Made by a program: the position numbers and the translations under genes
Notes under the pieces: generated by a model
What the model saw: only the letters and a program-made list of their open reading frames with translations
Told to the model about the DNA's origin: nothing
The model's database searches: none
Origin: Candidatus Lachnocurva vaginae
GTDB taxonomy: Bacteria > Bacillota > Clostridia > Lachnospirales > Lachnospiraceae
DNA length: 64,000 nt
NCBI GenBank assembly: GCA_011082265.1
Contig: CP049781.1
Coordinates: 62,001-126,000 of the forward strand
Direction: 5' to 3'
In this document: piece after piece, positions 1-9,366 of the stretch
Position numbering within the stretch: position 1 is the stretch's first letter
Layout of the letters: every line of letters begins with the position of its first letter

Positions 1-1
1 G

Positions 2-1288
2 TGTCATTATCTTACATCTTATAATGTTTCAAATAGTATATTAGGTATAAAAAATAATCCTGACGATACTATGAATGTAAGAGTATCAGATTATAATATA
101 CATCACGCTAAAGTTATTAATAAAATAGAAAACTATGAAAAATATTTTTCTAGAGTATTTGAGCCCGTATCGGCAAAAAATAAAAATATAAAGTTAAAAC
201 CGTTAAGTACCGATAGACTGCCATATATTGCATCGTCAATTGGAATTACAATAGGAAGAATATTGGGATTTAATGCATATTATATTTATTTTTTGGGAAG
301 AATGTTTAATTTAGTACTGTTCGCTTTCCTTGTATCATTAGCTATTAAAATTATCCCGATAGCTAAAATCGGAATTTTTGGTGTAGGTCTTTTACCTATG
401 GTTATACATCAAGGTATGTCTCTTTCTTATGATTCTCTTCTTTTCGGATTAAGTTTTATAATTTTTTCATTAACTTTATATTATTTAAAGGAAGAAAAAG
501 TATTTAGCTTAAAAAATGAAATTTTTTTGTTGGTATTGTATGGATTTTCGGGAGCTGCAATACTGCCTATAAAAGGGAAAGCATATATATTGGTCGCAAG
601 TATACCATTTTTTATGTATATAAGAGAAACAATAAAAGAAAAACATATAAAAAATAGGTTTACCATTTCGGCAGAAGTTTTTTTGATTGTTTCATTAATA
701 ATAAAAATAGTAAATAAATTATTTCCTACAATAAAAAATATTGGAAATCATAATAGTATTTTTGGAAAACATATTATATCATGGTGCAATATAGAAGGTT
801 ATTCTCTTATAGAACTTATAAAGTCACCTATATTTTTAGTAAGAATTATTGTGAAGACTTTTTTAAGAGAAGGTGGAGTATTTTGGAATGACAGTATAGG
901 AAATCGTCTTGGAGCTTTGAATGTTACGATGCCATTATTTTTTACAAATGTCTGGATACTTCTTTTATTTATAATGTTTATAAAACGAGAAAATGAAAAC
1001 GATTATTTAAGTAATAAGACAAAAATAATGTTTATAGGAATGTCTGTATTTACAATCGGATTTATACTTATGGGAATGTTATTTATATGGACTCCAAGAG
1101 TTTACGACTTTATTGTAGGTGTACAAGGAAGATACTTTTTACCTATTGTTCCATTTATTATGATATCCTTAAAAACTGACAAAATTATAGTAAAGCAGGA
1201 AATTGATAAGAATCTTATAAGATTTACGTTGATATTGTCGATACTTATACCATTTTTTACATTTTTAAACATAGAAATAATTAAATAA
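2..1288 (+). CDS. DUF2142-family polytopic membrane protein (5' end outside window)
   Basis: The frame is open to base 2 with no start needed, so the gene is cut by the left edge; the ATG at 71 is probably internal. The visible part has the DUF2142 signature: LPYIASSIGITIGRILG, then LGRMFNL, then LLPMVIHQGMSLSYDSLLFG, followed by about eight further hydrophobic segments. DUF2142 proteins are integral membrane proteins commonly found in surface-polysaccharide loci; their reaction is not established, and a glycosyltransferase-C-like or polymer-handling role is inference. It is the first visible member of a co-directional glycan cluster, 18 bp upstream of a flippase. Confidence 0.8.
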   Translation, partial: CHYLTSYNVSNSILGIKNNPDDTMNVRVSDYNIHHAKVINKIENYEKYFSRVFEPVSAKNKNIKLKPLSTDRLPYIASSIGITIGRILGFNAYYIYFLGRMFNLVLFAFLVSLAIKIIPIAKIGIFGVGLLPMVIHQGMSLSYDSLLFGLSFIIFSLTLYYLKEEKVFSLKNEIFLLVLYGFSGAAILPIKGKAYILVASIPFFMYIRETIKEKHIKNRFTISAEVFLIVSLIIKIVNKLFPTIKNIGNHNSIFGKHIISWCNIEGYSLIELIKSPIFLVRIIVKTFLREGGVFWNDSIGNRLGALNVTMPLFFTNVWILLLFIMFIKRENENDYLSNKTKIMFIGMSVFTIGFILMGMLFIWTPRVYDFIVGVQGRYFLPIVPFIMISLKTDKIIVKQEIDKNLIRFTLILSILIPFFTFLNIEIIK

Positions 1289-1306
1289 CTTTCAAAGATT
1301 AACTAT

Positions 1307-2536
1307 ATGAATAATACAAATATAAAGAAAAATATTTTATGGAATACTGTCGGAAGTATATTTTACTTTGCGTGCCAATGGCTTATTACTGTTTTAGTTG
1401 TAAAATGGGACAGCTATGAATCGGCAGGTTATCTTTCAATAGCAATGACAACAAGCAGCAGCTTTTCTGTAATAGCACTTCTTAGTATGAGAAGCTTTCA
1501 GATTTCTGACTTAAGAGGAGAATTTTCGGCCAGGGAATATGTTGGAAGTAGAATTGATTCTTCAGTTGCTTCGTATGTTGTATGCACTGTAGTGTCATTG
1601 TTTACAAGCTCTATATATCAGATGCTTTGTATAAATGCATTTATGCTTGTAAAGGTTGCTGAAGCACTTGTAGATGTACTTCATGGAGAAAATCAAAAAC
1701 AGGACAGGTATGACTATATCGGAAAGTCATTTTTCCTTCGAGGAATTGCGACTATAGTAAGTTTTTCTATAGGAATAAAGACGACACATAGTTTGGTTAT
1801 TACACTATTCTTGATGGCGTTTTTAAATCTTTTTTTAGCAATATATTATGATGTAAAAAAAACTGGTGGGCTTTTAGATATAAGACCTATTCTATTTAAA
1901 AAAAGTATTTTTAAATTAATATTAAGTTGTCTTCCGCTTGCAATGTTTTCATTTATGCTTAGTGTCCAAAATCTTATTCCAAAAAATGTATTTCAGGATA
2001 TGTATGGAAATTATAAGCTGGGTGTATATTCATCGATTGCATCGCCTACATTAATAGTTCAGGTACTTTCGTCAGTGATTTTTAGTCCTTTTTTACCACT
2101 ATTCTCAAAAATTTATCAAGAAGAGAGATATGAAGAATTTCAGAAAAATATGCATAAAATTTATATCGGATTTATTATAATGATACTCAGTGTTATGATA
2201 GGTGGGATGATTTTAGGAAAAATAGGACTTGTTATTTTGTTTGGAAGAAATATTTTAAAATATTATTATTTATTTTATCCTATAATGATAGTGACTTTGC
2301 TTGTTTCGATAATTTGGATATTATCGTCGATAATGATAGCAATAAGAGAAGTAAAGTGGCTTTTAGTATCAATGATTATAGATTTTATATTATGTATAAT
2401 TTTTGTATATCCTATCATAAAAAAATTTGAAAGCAACGGTATGAGTTATGTTCAAATATTAACTTATAGTATATATATTATATTTATGCTAATTTTCTTT
2501 GAAATAAAATTAGATAGAAAGAAGAGGGAAAAGTAA
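1307..2536 (+). CDS. Wzx-like polysaccharide flippase (MATE/MVF superfamily)
   Basis: A 409-residue protein with about 12 hydrophobic segments. Its N-terminus (NNTNIKKNILWNTVGSIFY) is typical of RfbX/Wzx lipid-linked oligosaccharide flippases. The family moves undecaprenyl-linked repeat units across the membrane. It lies 18 bp after the DUF2142 gene and 2 bp before an acyltransferase, so it is in the same operon. The substrate cannot be told from sequence. Assignment to the flippase family is firm; the exact glycan is unknown. Confidence 0.85.
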   Translation: MNNTNIKKNILWNTVGSIFYFACQWLITVLVVKWDSYESAGYLSIAMTTSSSFSVIALLSMRSFQISDLRGEFSAREYVGSRIDSSVASYVVCTVVSLFTSSIYQMLCINAFMLVKVAEALVDVLHGENQKQDRYDYIGKSFFLRGIATIVSFSIGIKTTHSLVITLFLMAFLNLFLAIYYDVKKTGGLLDIRPILFKKSIFKLILSCLPLAMFSFMLSVQNLIPKNVFQDMYGNYKLGVYSSIASPTLIVQVLSSVIFSPFLPLFSKIYQEERYEEFQKNMHKIYIGFIIMILSVMIGGMILGKIGLVILFGRNILKYYYLFYPIMIVTLLVSIIWILSSIMIAIREVKWLLVSMIIDFILCIIFVYPIIKKFESNGMSYVQILTYSIYIIFMLIFFEIKLDRKKREK

Positions 2537-2538
2537 CA

Positions 2539-3600
2539 ATGAATTGCTTACTTTCTGATAAAATGACAAAATTTAGTACAAATATAAATATTTTAAGATT
2601 TATTTGTGCAATATCGGTTATTTTATCACATTCTTATGTGTTGACATTAAATGAATATGACTTAGTAAGCAGGTATTTTAATAATCAGGTAAGCCTTGGG
2701 GGGATAGCTGTATCTATATTTTTCTTTCTAAGCGGACTTTATGTAACAAAATCTTTAAAAAAATCAAAATCGTCTATAGATTTTATTAAGAAAAGAGTAA
2801 AAAGGATTTTTCCTCAGTTATGGATAGTTGTTCTTTTTTCTATTTTTGTTATAGGACCTATTTTTTCTACATTAAGTCTTAAAGAATATTTTACGAATAT
2901 AGAAACATATAAATATTTAAAGAATATGGTTTTAATACTTACATATAGTTTACCCGGAGTCTTTAAAGATAGATATGATACTACGATAAATGGACCTTTA
3001 TGGACTATGCCGGTAGAATTTTTATGTTATATAATGATACTGGTTCTTTCAATCGTTATTAAAAAAATTTCGAATAATAAGAATGAAGAAAAATTTTGGA
3101 AAATTTTATTTGGAATTTCTACAGTAATATCAATATGTATATTTACTATAATACTTTATGTAATAAAAAGTATTTTCTTAATAACGGCATTTAGACCGGT
3201 GTGTTTCTTTCTAATAGGGAGTATGTGCTTTTTATATAAGGACAAGATAATTTTAAATCCGATAGTAGCTCTAATTATGGTTTTTATTTTACCTTTTTTA
3301 CGTGAAAATAATTTATTTAATCTATTTTCACTTATTTTTATTCCATATATAATTATATCGCTTATACTTGGAGTAAAGCAGACTAAATTTAATTTAAAAA
3401 TATTTAATATATCTTATGAAATGTATCTTTTGGGCTGGCCGATTCAGCAGAGTGTTAATGTGCTTTTTTCAGGACTTAATCCCATAGAAAATACATGTTT
3501 ATCACTACCTATAGATATTTTATTGGGGTATCTTATTTATATAACGGTAGAAAAAATTTTAAATAGGAAAAATAAAAGTTATGTCTATAATAAACAATAG
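2539..3600 (+). CDS. Acyltransferase 3 family membrane protein (OafA/YrhL type)
   Basis: A 353-residue protein with about 10 TM segments. It starts with the family motif NINILRFICAISVILSHSY, where the His near residue 31 is the conserved acyltransferase-3 histidine; R and FFFLSGLYVTKSL follow. Members transfer acetyl or other acyl groups to extracytoplasmic sugars. It begins 2 bp after the flippase and its last 20 bases overlap the next glycosyltransferase, which supports translational coupling. It probably decorates the glycan made by this cluster (inference). Confidence 0.88.
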   Translation: MNCLLSDKMTKFSTNINILRFICAISVILSHSYVLTLNEYDLVSRYFNNQVSLGGIAVSIFFFLSGLYVTKSLKKSKSSIDFIKKRVKRIFPQLWIVVLFSIFVIGPIFSTLSLKEYFTNIETYKYLKNMVLILTYSLPGVFKDRYDTTINGPLWTMPVEFLCYIMILVLSIVIKKISNNKNEEKFWKILFGISTVISICIFTIILYVIKSIFLITAFRPVCFFLIGSMCFLYKDKIILNPIVALIMVFILPFLRENNLFNLFSLIFIPYIIISLILGVKQTKFNLKIFNISYEMYLLGWPIQQSVNVLFSGLNPIENTCLSLPIDILLGYLIYITVEKILNRKNKSYVYNKQ

Positions 3601-4297
3601 AAAAAAATATTTAGTTATAATTCCTGCATATAATGAAGCAGGAGCTATATTTAATACAGTAAAAGATATAGAAAAAAATGCAAAATCTTTTGACTATGTT
3701 GTTATAAATGATTGTTCAAAGGATAACACTAGAAAAATATTGGAAGAAAATAATATAAATCATATTAATCTTTCTATAAATTCAGGAATAGGTGCAGCTG
3801 TTCAGACGGGGTATCAGTACGCAAGAGAGTATGGTTATGAGGCAGCGGTTCAGGTTGACGGAGACGGTCAACATAGTGCATCATATCTGGAAAAAATGGC
3901 TGAAATTTTAGAAAAAGACAATGTAGATATGGTTATTGGTTCAAGATTTATTGAAAAATCGGGCTTTCAGTCTACAGGACTTAGAAGAGTCGGCATTAAA
4001 TTCTTTACGCTTTGGATAAAGCTTTTAACCGGACAGATTGTAACAGATCCTACGAGCGGAATGAGACTTTGTAAGAAGGAAATAGTAAATCTTTTTGCGG
4101 AAGATTATCCTAAGGATTATCCTGAGCCGGAGACAGTCGTTTCGGTATTAAAGCTTGGATATAAAGTTAAAGATATGCCGGTTAAAATGAAAGAAAGACA
4201 GAGCGGAACGTCTTCAATTTCACTAAAAAAAGCGGTTTATTATATGATAAAGGTGCCTCTTGCGTGCCTTTTTGCTGCAATAAGAAAAAAAATGTAA
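3581..4297 (+). CDS. GT2 glycosyltransferase, polyprenyl-phosphate type (DPM1-like)
   Basis: A 238-residue GT-A fold enzyme. The N-terminus YLVIIPAYNEAGAI and INDCSKDNT form the nucleotide-sugar site; QVDGDGQH (DxD-type) and SRFIEKSGFQ follow, and RQSGTSSIS near the C-terminus is typical of dolichol/undecaprenyl-phosphate glycosyltransferases. There is no C-terminal TM pair. It is cytoplasmic, acting at the membrane face. It overlaps the acyltransferase 3' end by 20 bp and is followed 14 bp later by a DUF2304 protein. GT2-DUF2304 pairs recur in rhamnan and teichoic-acid-like loci. Confidence 0.9.
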   Translation: MSIINNRKKYLVIIPAYNEAGAIFNTVKDIEKNAKSFDYVVINDCSKDNTRKILEENNINHINLSINSGIGAAVQTGYQYAREYGYEAAVQVDGDGQHSASYLEKMAEILEKDNVDMVIGSRFIEKSGFQSTGLRRVGIKFFTLWIKLLTGQIVTDPTSGMRLCKKEIVNLFAEDYPKDYPEPETVVSVLKLGYKVKDMPVKMKERQSGTSSISLKKAVYYMIKVPLACLFAAIRKKM

Positions 4298-4311
4298 TTT
4301 AGGAGGAAATT

Positions 4312-4662
4312 ATGCCGTTAAAATTACAAATCGTGATTGCTGTTATGATTTTTGTTGCACTTTTGTATATCACAAGTCAAGTTAAGAGAAAAAATATATA
4401 TTTAAAATATGTGCTTTTATGGTATCTTGTAGGAATTATTTTGCTCATATTCGATATATTCCCTATTCTTATGGATGGAACAGCTAAGTTTATAGGAATA
4501 AAAACACCTATAAATATGCTTTTCTTCTTCGGATTTATACTTTTATTAGGACTTACATTTGCACAGACAGTTATTGTTTCAAGACTTAGTAAAAAAGCGA
4601 TGAAGCTTACGCAGGATATAGCACTCATTAATAAAAAGCTGGATGATTCTAATATAAAATAA
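4312..4662 (+). CDS. DUF2304 small membrane protein
   Basis: A 116-residue protein with three hydrophobic segments (residues about 4-20, 30-50, 65-85) and a C-terminal cytoplasmic coil. It matches DUF2304, often found directly after a DPM1-like GT2 as here. A strong ribosome-binding site (AGGAGG) precedes the ATG. The role is unknown; a membrane partner of the upstream transferase is the usual guess from context. Confidence 0.8.
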   Translation: MPLKLQIVIAVMIFVALLYITSQVKRKNIYLKYVLLWYLVGIILLIFDIFPILMDGTAKFIGIKTPINMLFFFGFILLLGLTFAQTVIVSRLSKKAMKLTQDIALINKKLDDSNIK

Positions 4663-4695
4663 ATTGCAATATAAGAAATTATAAAAAGGAAATGT

Positions 4696-5466
4696 ATGCA
4701 AGAACAATTTCAAAGAATAGAGTTTTTAATTGGGAAAGAAAGTCTTAATATTTTAAAAGAAAAGCATGTTGCCATATTCGGAATCGGAGGTGTAGGAGGA
4801 TTTGTATGCGAAGCACTTTCAAGATGCGGCATTTATAATTTTACACTTGTAGATAATGATATTGTAGATATAACAAATTTAAATAGGCAAATAATAGCAC
4901 TTCATTCCACTATAGGAAAAGAAAAGGTTATAGTAATGAAAGATAGGATTTTGGATATAAATCCTGATGCAAAAATAGAAACGAAAAATGTGTTTGTTAC
5001 GCCTGATAACATAGATGATTTTGATTGGAATGGATTTGACTATGTAGTAGATGCAATTGACAATATTACAGCAAAGATAAAAATTATAGAGAAAGCAAAC
5101 GAAAATAATATTCCTATCATAAGTTCTATGGGAACCGGAAACAAGTTAAATCCTACGAAGATAATGGTTACTGATATTTATAAAACTAAAATATGCCCTC
5201 TTGCACGAGTTATGAGACGAGAGCTAAAAAAGAGAGATATAAAAAGTTTAAAAGTTGTATATTCCGAAGAAACACCGATAAAACCGGATTATAGTTCAAT
5301 TTTAAATAAAGAAGAAAATAAGGTAAAGGATAAGGATGAAATTGCAGATAATTGTGAAAAAGGTAAAAGAAAAAAAGCCATTCCTGGAAGTACATCTTTT
5401 GTCCCCTCTGTTGCGGGACTTATAATAGCAAGCGAAGTTATAAGGGATTTAATCAAAAAAAATTGA
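4696..5466 (+). CDS. tcdA: tRNA threonylcarbamoyladenosine dehydratase (TcdA/CsdL), ThiF family
   Basis: A 256-residue E1-like ATP-binding enzyme that cyclises t6A37 in ANN-decoding tRNAs to ct6A. The start RIEFLIGKESLNILKEKHV, the Rossmann glycine loop FGIGGVGGFVCEAL, the DNDIVDITNLNRQ motif and IPGSTSFVPSVAGL near the C-terminus all match TcdA. It has no rhodanese domain. About 40 lysine/glutamate-rich residues (positions roughly 190-230) form a linker longer than in compact homologues. Its location between glycan genes is odd, since its substrate is tRNA; it is probably only co-transcribed. The next gene starts close to its stop codon. Confidence 0.88.
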   Translation: MQEQFQRIEFLIGKESLNILKEKHVAIFGIGGVGGFVCEALSRCGIYNFTLVDNDIVDITNLNRQIIALHSTIGKEKVIVMKDRILDINPDAKIETKNVFVTPDNIDDFDWNGFDYVVDAIDNITAKIKIIEKANENNIPIISSMGTGNKLNPTKIMVTDIYKTKICPLARVMRRELKKRDIKSLKVVYSEETPIKPDYSSILNKEENKVKDKDEIADNCEKGKRKKAIPGSTSFVPSVAGLIIASEVIRDLIKKN

Positions 5467-5477
5467 AAGAGATAAGC

Positions 5478-6389
5478 ATGAATGTAGATATTAAAAGTGA
5501 TTATGAAGATATGAAAGATGATTATTTTGATAAAATGCCATTAGTTTCTTTTTGTATACCTACTTACAATAATGAGGAGTATATAAAAGAAACTTTGGAT
5601 ACAGTTATGAATCAGACATATCTTAATATTGAACTTATAGTGGTTGATGATAATTCAAAGGATAATACATATAACATAGTAAAAGAATACAAGGATAATT
5701 ATATTTGTCCCGAAAATAAAAGACGGGTCATAAAGCTATATAAAAATGAGAAAAATCTTGGTATGTCAGGAAATTGGAATAAAAGTTTATCACTTTGCAC
5801 AGGAAAGTATTTAAAACTTTTATGTGCAGATGATTTACTTGACGAAAATGCTACAGCTTATGAAGTTAATATTATGGAAAAATATAAAGATGTACTTTGC
5901 GTTTCTTCAGATACTCAATTCGTGGATAAAAATGGAGTAAAAAAAGGATTTTATAGAAGATATCATAAATGCGGAATTATAGATGGAATTTCTGCAGTAA
6001 AATTTTCTCTATTTTCGAGGAATTTCTTAGGTGCTCCACTTGCTAATCTTTTCAGGAAAGACATTTATGACAAGATAGGCGGATTTGATCCGTCTTTCAG
6101 TTATATAATTGACTATGATTTTTATATTAGAGTTTATCTTCAAGGAAAAGTTTACATTTTGCATATGCCATTAAATTTCTTCAGAATAAGAGATGATTCA
6201 AATACGGGCGAAGTATTGGGAGGAGACAAGGGAAAAATTTATGTAAAAGAGCATAAAAAGCTTGTAAAGAAAGTCGCAAAAATTATAGGACTTAATTCTT
6301 TACAGGTTTGGTTTAGCGTTACTATGAGAAAGGTTATGAATGTTTTAGGAAGAATTTATTTAAAGGTAAATCTTCCGAAAGAGTCTTAA
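5478..6389 (+). CDS. GT2 family glycosyltransferase
   Basis: About 303 residues. It carries the GT-A motifs LVSFCIPTYNNEEYIKETL, VVDDNSKDNT, GMSGNWNKSL and LCADDLL (DxD-like), then GGFDPSFSYIIDYDFYIRV, the usual acceptor-site region of GT2 enzymes. The frame extends to a TTG at 5463 that would overlap tcdA by 4 bp, but the ATG at 5478 is preceded by a better purine-rich site (GAAAGAGA), so I use it. It is a cytoplasmic enzyme of the surface-glycan cluster; donor and acceptor are unknown. Confidence 0.85.
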   Translation: MNVDIKSDYEDMKDDYFDKMPLVSFCIPTYNNEEYIKETLDTVMNQTYLNIELIVVDDNSKDNTYNIVKEYKDNYICPENKRRVIKLYKNEKNLGMSGNWNKSLSLCTGKYLKLLCADDLLDENATAYEVNIMEKYKDVLCVSSDTQFVDKNGVKKGFYRRYHKCGIIDGISAVKFSLFSRNFLGAPLANLFRKDIYDKIGGFDPSFSYIIDYDFYIRVYLQGKVYILHMPLNFFRIRDDSNTGEVLGGDKGKIYVKEHKKLVKKVAKIIGLNSLQVWFSVTMRKVMNVLGRIYLKVNLPKES

Positions 6390-6403
6390 TTTAAAGGTTA
6401 AAT

Positions 6404-8113
6404 ATGAATAGTAAGATTTTTTTAGTAAAAAAACTTTTGTATTATATAAAAATATATGGCTTTCTTGAAGTTTATCGCGTATTTTGTAAAAGAAAAAATA
6501 AAAAGTATGAGTTAAATGATTATAAGATTTATGCTAAAAGAAAAAAAGCTGAAAAAGAGAACTTTATAGCTTTTAGAAGAGAAAAAGAAGATGTATCGAA
6601 GGAAATTCTTATAGTAAGAATCGGTAAGAATTGTGATGTAGATGTTTCGTTCGGAATAAAAACTAAAAGTATTTTTAATGTATCGGAGGAAGATATTAAA
6701 CGCTTCCGATACTTTTTATTTATGAGAGATGATACTTTCTTTCTGGAAGATGGATTAGGATATATATATAAGACTATAAGCAAAAATAATGATTATGATT
6801 TTATATATGCCGATTCCGATAATTATATAAGTGAAGATGTAAAAAAGAATAATAGAGAAAAAGTAAACTCATATATAAAAAACGATGAAGTTTATGGTAT
6901 AAAAAATATGATTTTTTATAATCCAATGTTTAAACCGGATTTTAGTCCTGAATATTTAGAAGGCTATAATTATATTGGTAATGCATTTCTTGTATCAACT
7001 AAGTTATGTGATATAGCTGATTTTAATGAAAAAAATAATGATTTATGGGATTTTATATTTAAATATACTGAGAAAGCAAAAAAAATTTATCACTTATCGG
7101 AAATTGTTTTTCATGAGATACAAAATTATAACAATATTTCTTCTGAAAATGAAATTAGGACTTTAGAAAAACATTTTAAACGATTAAATGAAAAAGTAAC
7201 TATAAAAAAGGTTAAAGATCATGCTTATTTAGTAAATAAAATACCTAAAAACAATTCTAAAATTTCTATTGTGGTCCCAAATAAAGACCACATAAATGAC
7301 TTAAAAAGATGTATGGATTCATTTAATAAATCGACATATAAAAATATTGAGTGGATTATTGTTGAAAATAACAGCGAAGACGAAGAAACATTTTTATTTT
7401 ATGACAAAATTTCAAAAGAAGAAAATGTTAAGGTTATCTACTATAAAGGACATTTTAATTTCTCTAAAATTTCAAATATAGGAGCAAAGGCTTCTAAAGG
7501 AGAGCTTTTATTATTTTTGAATAATGATACAGAACTTTTGGACAAAACCTCGCTTGAAAAAATGGTTGGAGATATTGAGCGAGACAATGTAGGAATAGTA
7601 GGAGCTAAGCTTTTTTATCCAGACGGAACTGTTCAGCATGCAGGAGTTATAGTTGAAGTCGGGGGATTTGCGTGTCATTCATCTGCATATATTTTAGAAA
7701 ATGAAGCTGGATACATGAATAGAGCTTTGGTTACAAATGATTTTTCAGCTGTTACTGCCGCCTGTCTACTTATAAAGCGTGATGTATTTAAGATTGTAGG
7801 CGGATTTAATGAAGAACTTGAAGTTGCGGCAAATGATGTTGATTTATGTATGAAAGTAAAAAATATTGGTTATAGAATTATTTGTGAGATGGGGACGGAC
7901 ATTTTGCACTATGAATCTAAATCAAGAGGAGATGATAGGAAAGATGTAAAAAAAGCGAAACGGCTTCAAGGCGAGGTTGACAGATTTTCAGAAATGTGGC
8001 GAAAGGAACTTATAAAAGGAGACCCTTATTATAATAAAAATTTGTCAAGAAGTATGGCATATGAAATTGCACTTAAAAAACAGGAATGGCATAGACCTTT
8101 CTTTTATAGATAA
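6404..8113 (+). CDS. Large GT2 glycosyltransferase (O-antigen/rhamnan type)
   Basis: A 569-residue protein. The first ~285 residues resemble the poorly conserved N-terminal half of two-domain polysaccharide transferases. The second half is a clear GT2 domain starting at KISIVVPNKDHINDLKRC, with VENNSEDEET, LLLFLNNDTELL (DxD-like), VGAKLFYPDGTVQHAGV and AANDVDLCMKV. The last gene of the cluster; no Rho-independent terminator with a clear T-run follows. Probably extends or caps the same glycan; specificity not inferable. Confidence 0.85.
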   Translation: MNSKIFLVKKLLYYIKIYGFLEVYRVFCKRKNKKYELNDYKIYAKRKKAEKENFIAFRREKEDVSKEILIVRIGKNCDVDVSFGIKTKSIFNVSEEDIKRFRYFLFMRDDTFFLEDGLGYIYKTISKNNDYDFIYADSDNYISEDVKKNNREKVNSYIKNDEVYGIKNMIFYNPMFKPDFSPEYLEGYNYIGNAFLVSTKLCDIADFNEKNNDLWDFIFKYTEKAKKIYHLSEIVFHEIQNYNNISSENEIRTLEKHFKRLNEKVTIKKVKDHAYLVNKIPKNNSKISIVVPNKDHINDLKRCMDSFNKSTYKNIEWIIVENNSEDEETFLFYDKISKEENVKVIYYKGHFNFSKISNIGAKASKGELLLFLNNDTELLDKTSLEKMVGDIERDNVGIVGAKLFYPDGTVQHAGVIVEVGGFACHSSAYILENEAGYMNRALVTNDFSAVTAACLLIKRDVFKIVGGFNEELEVAANDVDLCMKVKNIGYRIICEMGTDILHYESKSRGDDRKDVKKAKRLQGEVDRFSEMWRKELIKGDPYYNKNLSRSMAYEIALKKQEWHRPFFYR

Positions 8114-8234
8114 TTGAAAATAAAAATTAAATTGATTTTTTTACGAAAAATAGATGAAAAATAATATAATTACATAGGCTTGTTTTCAAAAAAATGCAAT
8201 TATGTAAAAAAAAAATAAACTCTAATAATAATGG

Positions 8235-8262
8235 TTGAACTTTAAAAAAAATATGATAGGAT
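8235..8262 (+). promoter_or_regulatory. Putative sigma-A promoter for metNIQ
   Basis: TTGAAC at 8235-8240 and TAGGAT at 8257-8262 are separated by 16 bp, about 55 bp upstream of metN. No SAM riboswitch or T-box sequence (for example TGGGTGGNACCGCG) is visible between 8114 and 8316. The box assignment is by eye and weak. Confidence 0.4.
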
Positions 8263-8316
8263 AATCAGACATAGAATTTAAAGGCAATGTGTTTATTAAT
8301 AGCATAGGAAAAATGT

Positions 8317-9366
8317 ATGGGAATTAAGAATGATAAAATAAATATTCCGGAATGGAAGGAAGACGAACCAATACTTTCTATTCAGCATTTGAATAAAACA
8401 TTCAAAGATAAAGCCGGAGAAGTTGAAGCGTTAAAAGAAATCAATATAGATATTAAAAAAGGAGAGATTTTCGGTATTATAGGTCTCTCGGGAGCGGGGA
8501 AATCTACTCTTGTCCGATGCATGAATTATCTTGAAGAACCTACTGAAGGTAAGGTTATATTTAAGAATAGGAATTTAGGGCAGGTTAAACCTAAAGAATT
8601 AAGACAGATACGACGTGAAATTAGTATGATTTTCCAACAGTTCAATTTGCTTTCTCAAAGAAGCGTCTTAAGAAATGTTACTTTTCCTCTTGAACTTAGA
8701 GGAGTCAATAGAAAAGAAGCGGAAGAAAAAGCTGTGCGCCTACTTAAGCTAGTTGACTTAGATGGTAGAGAAAATGCATATCCTTCGCAGCTTTCAGGCG
8801 GTCAGAAACAGCGTGTTGCTATAGCAAGAGCACTTGCAACTAATCCTTCGGTTTTGCTTTGTGATGAAGCAACTTCCGCACTTGATCCAAACACGACAAA
8901 TTCAATTCTTTCATTACTTCAAAAATTAAATAAAGAAATGGGTATAACAATAGTTGTAATTACTCATGAAATGGACGTTATTTCAAGAATTTGTAATAGA
9001 GTTGCAATTATTGATGGAGGAAAAATTGCAGAAAGCGGTTATGTCGATGAAATATTTATGGCACCGAAAACTGAAATAGGAAGAAATCTTATTTTAGGGG
9101 ATGCAATGAGAGATGTAGAATTTTCTGAAGGAAAGATGTATAGAATTACATTTGACGGAAGAAAATCAAAGGAACCTTTAATTGCAAATATTGCATTAAA
9201 ATCAAAAGCTCCTATTAATATAATGTACGCTCAGACAAAAGATGTCGGAGGTATATCATATGGTGAAATGGTTATTCAGCTACCATCTGATGAGAATATG
9301 CAGCAGGAAATTCTTAAATTACTTAATCAATCAGGGATACCTTACAAGGAGGTGGATAGAGTATGA
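8317..9366 (+). CDS. metN: D/L-methionine ABC transporter ATP-binding protein MetN
   Basis: A 349-residue ATPase. Walker A is GLSGAGKSTLVRC, the Q-loop lies in MIFQQFNLL, the ABC signature is QLSGGQKQRVAIARAL, Walker B is VLLCDEATSALD, and the H-loop is VVITHEMDV. Beyond residue ~255 there is a NIL (ACT-like) domain ending in EVDRV, which in MetN senses intracellular methionine and inhibits transport. An extra ~18 acidic residues precede the ABC domain. It overlaps metI by 4 bp (ATGA) and the operon order metN-metI-metQ is standard. Confidence 0.95.
   Translation: MGIKNDKINIPEWKEDEPILSIQHLNKTFKDKAGEVEALKEINIDIKKGEIFGIIGLSGAGKSTLVRCMNYLEEPTEGKVIFKNRNLGQVKPKELRQIRREISMIFQQFNLLSQRSVLRNVTFPLELRGVNRKEAEEKAVRLLKLVDLDGRENAYPSQLSGGQKQRVAIARALATNPSVLLCDEATSALDPNTTNSILSLLQKLNKEMGITIVVITHEMDVISRICNRVAIIDGGKIAESGYVDEIFMAPKTEIGRNLILGDAMRDVEFSEGKMYRITFDGRKSKEPLIANIALKSKAPINIMYAQTKDVGGISYGEMVIQLPSDENMQQEILKLLNQSGIPYKEVDRV

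Noticed and set aside
8114..8234. Hairpin TTACATA/TATGTAA after the last glycosyltransferase
   Set aside because: On the plus strand it is followed by A, not T, and the loop is long; not a convincing terminator for the glycan operon, nor a SAM riboswitch or T-box.
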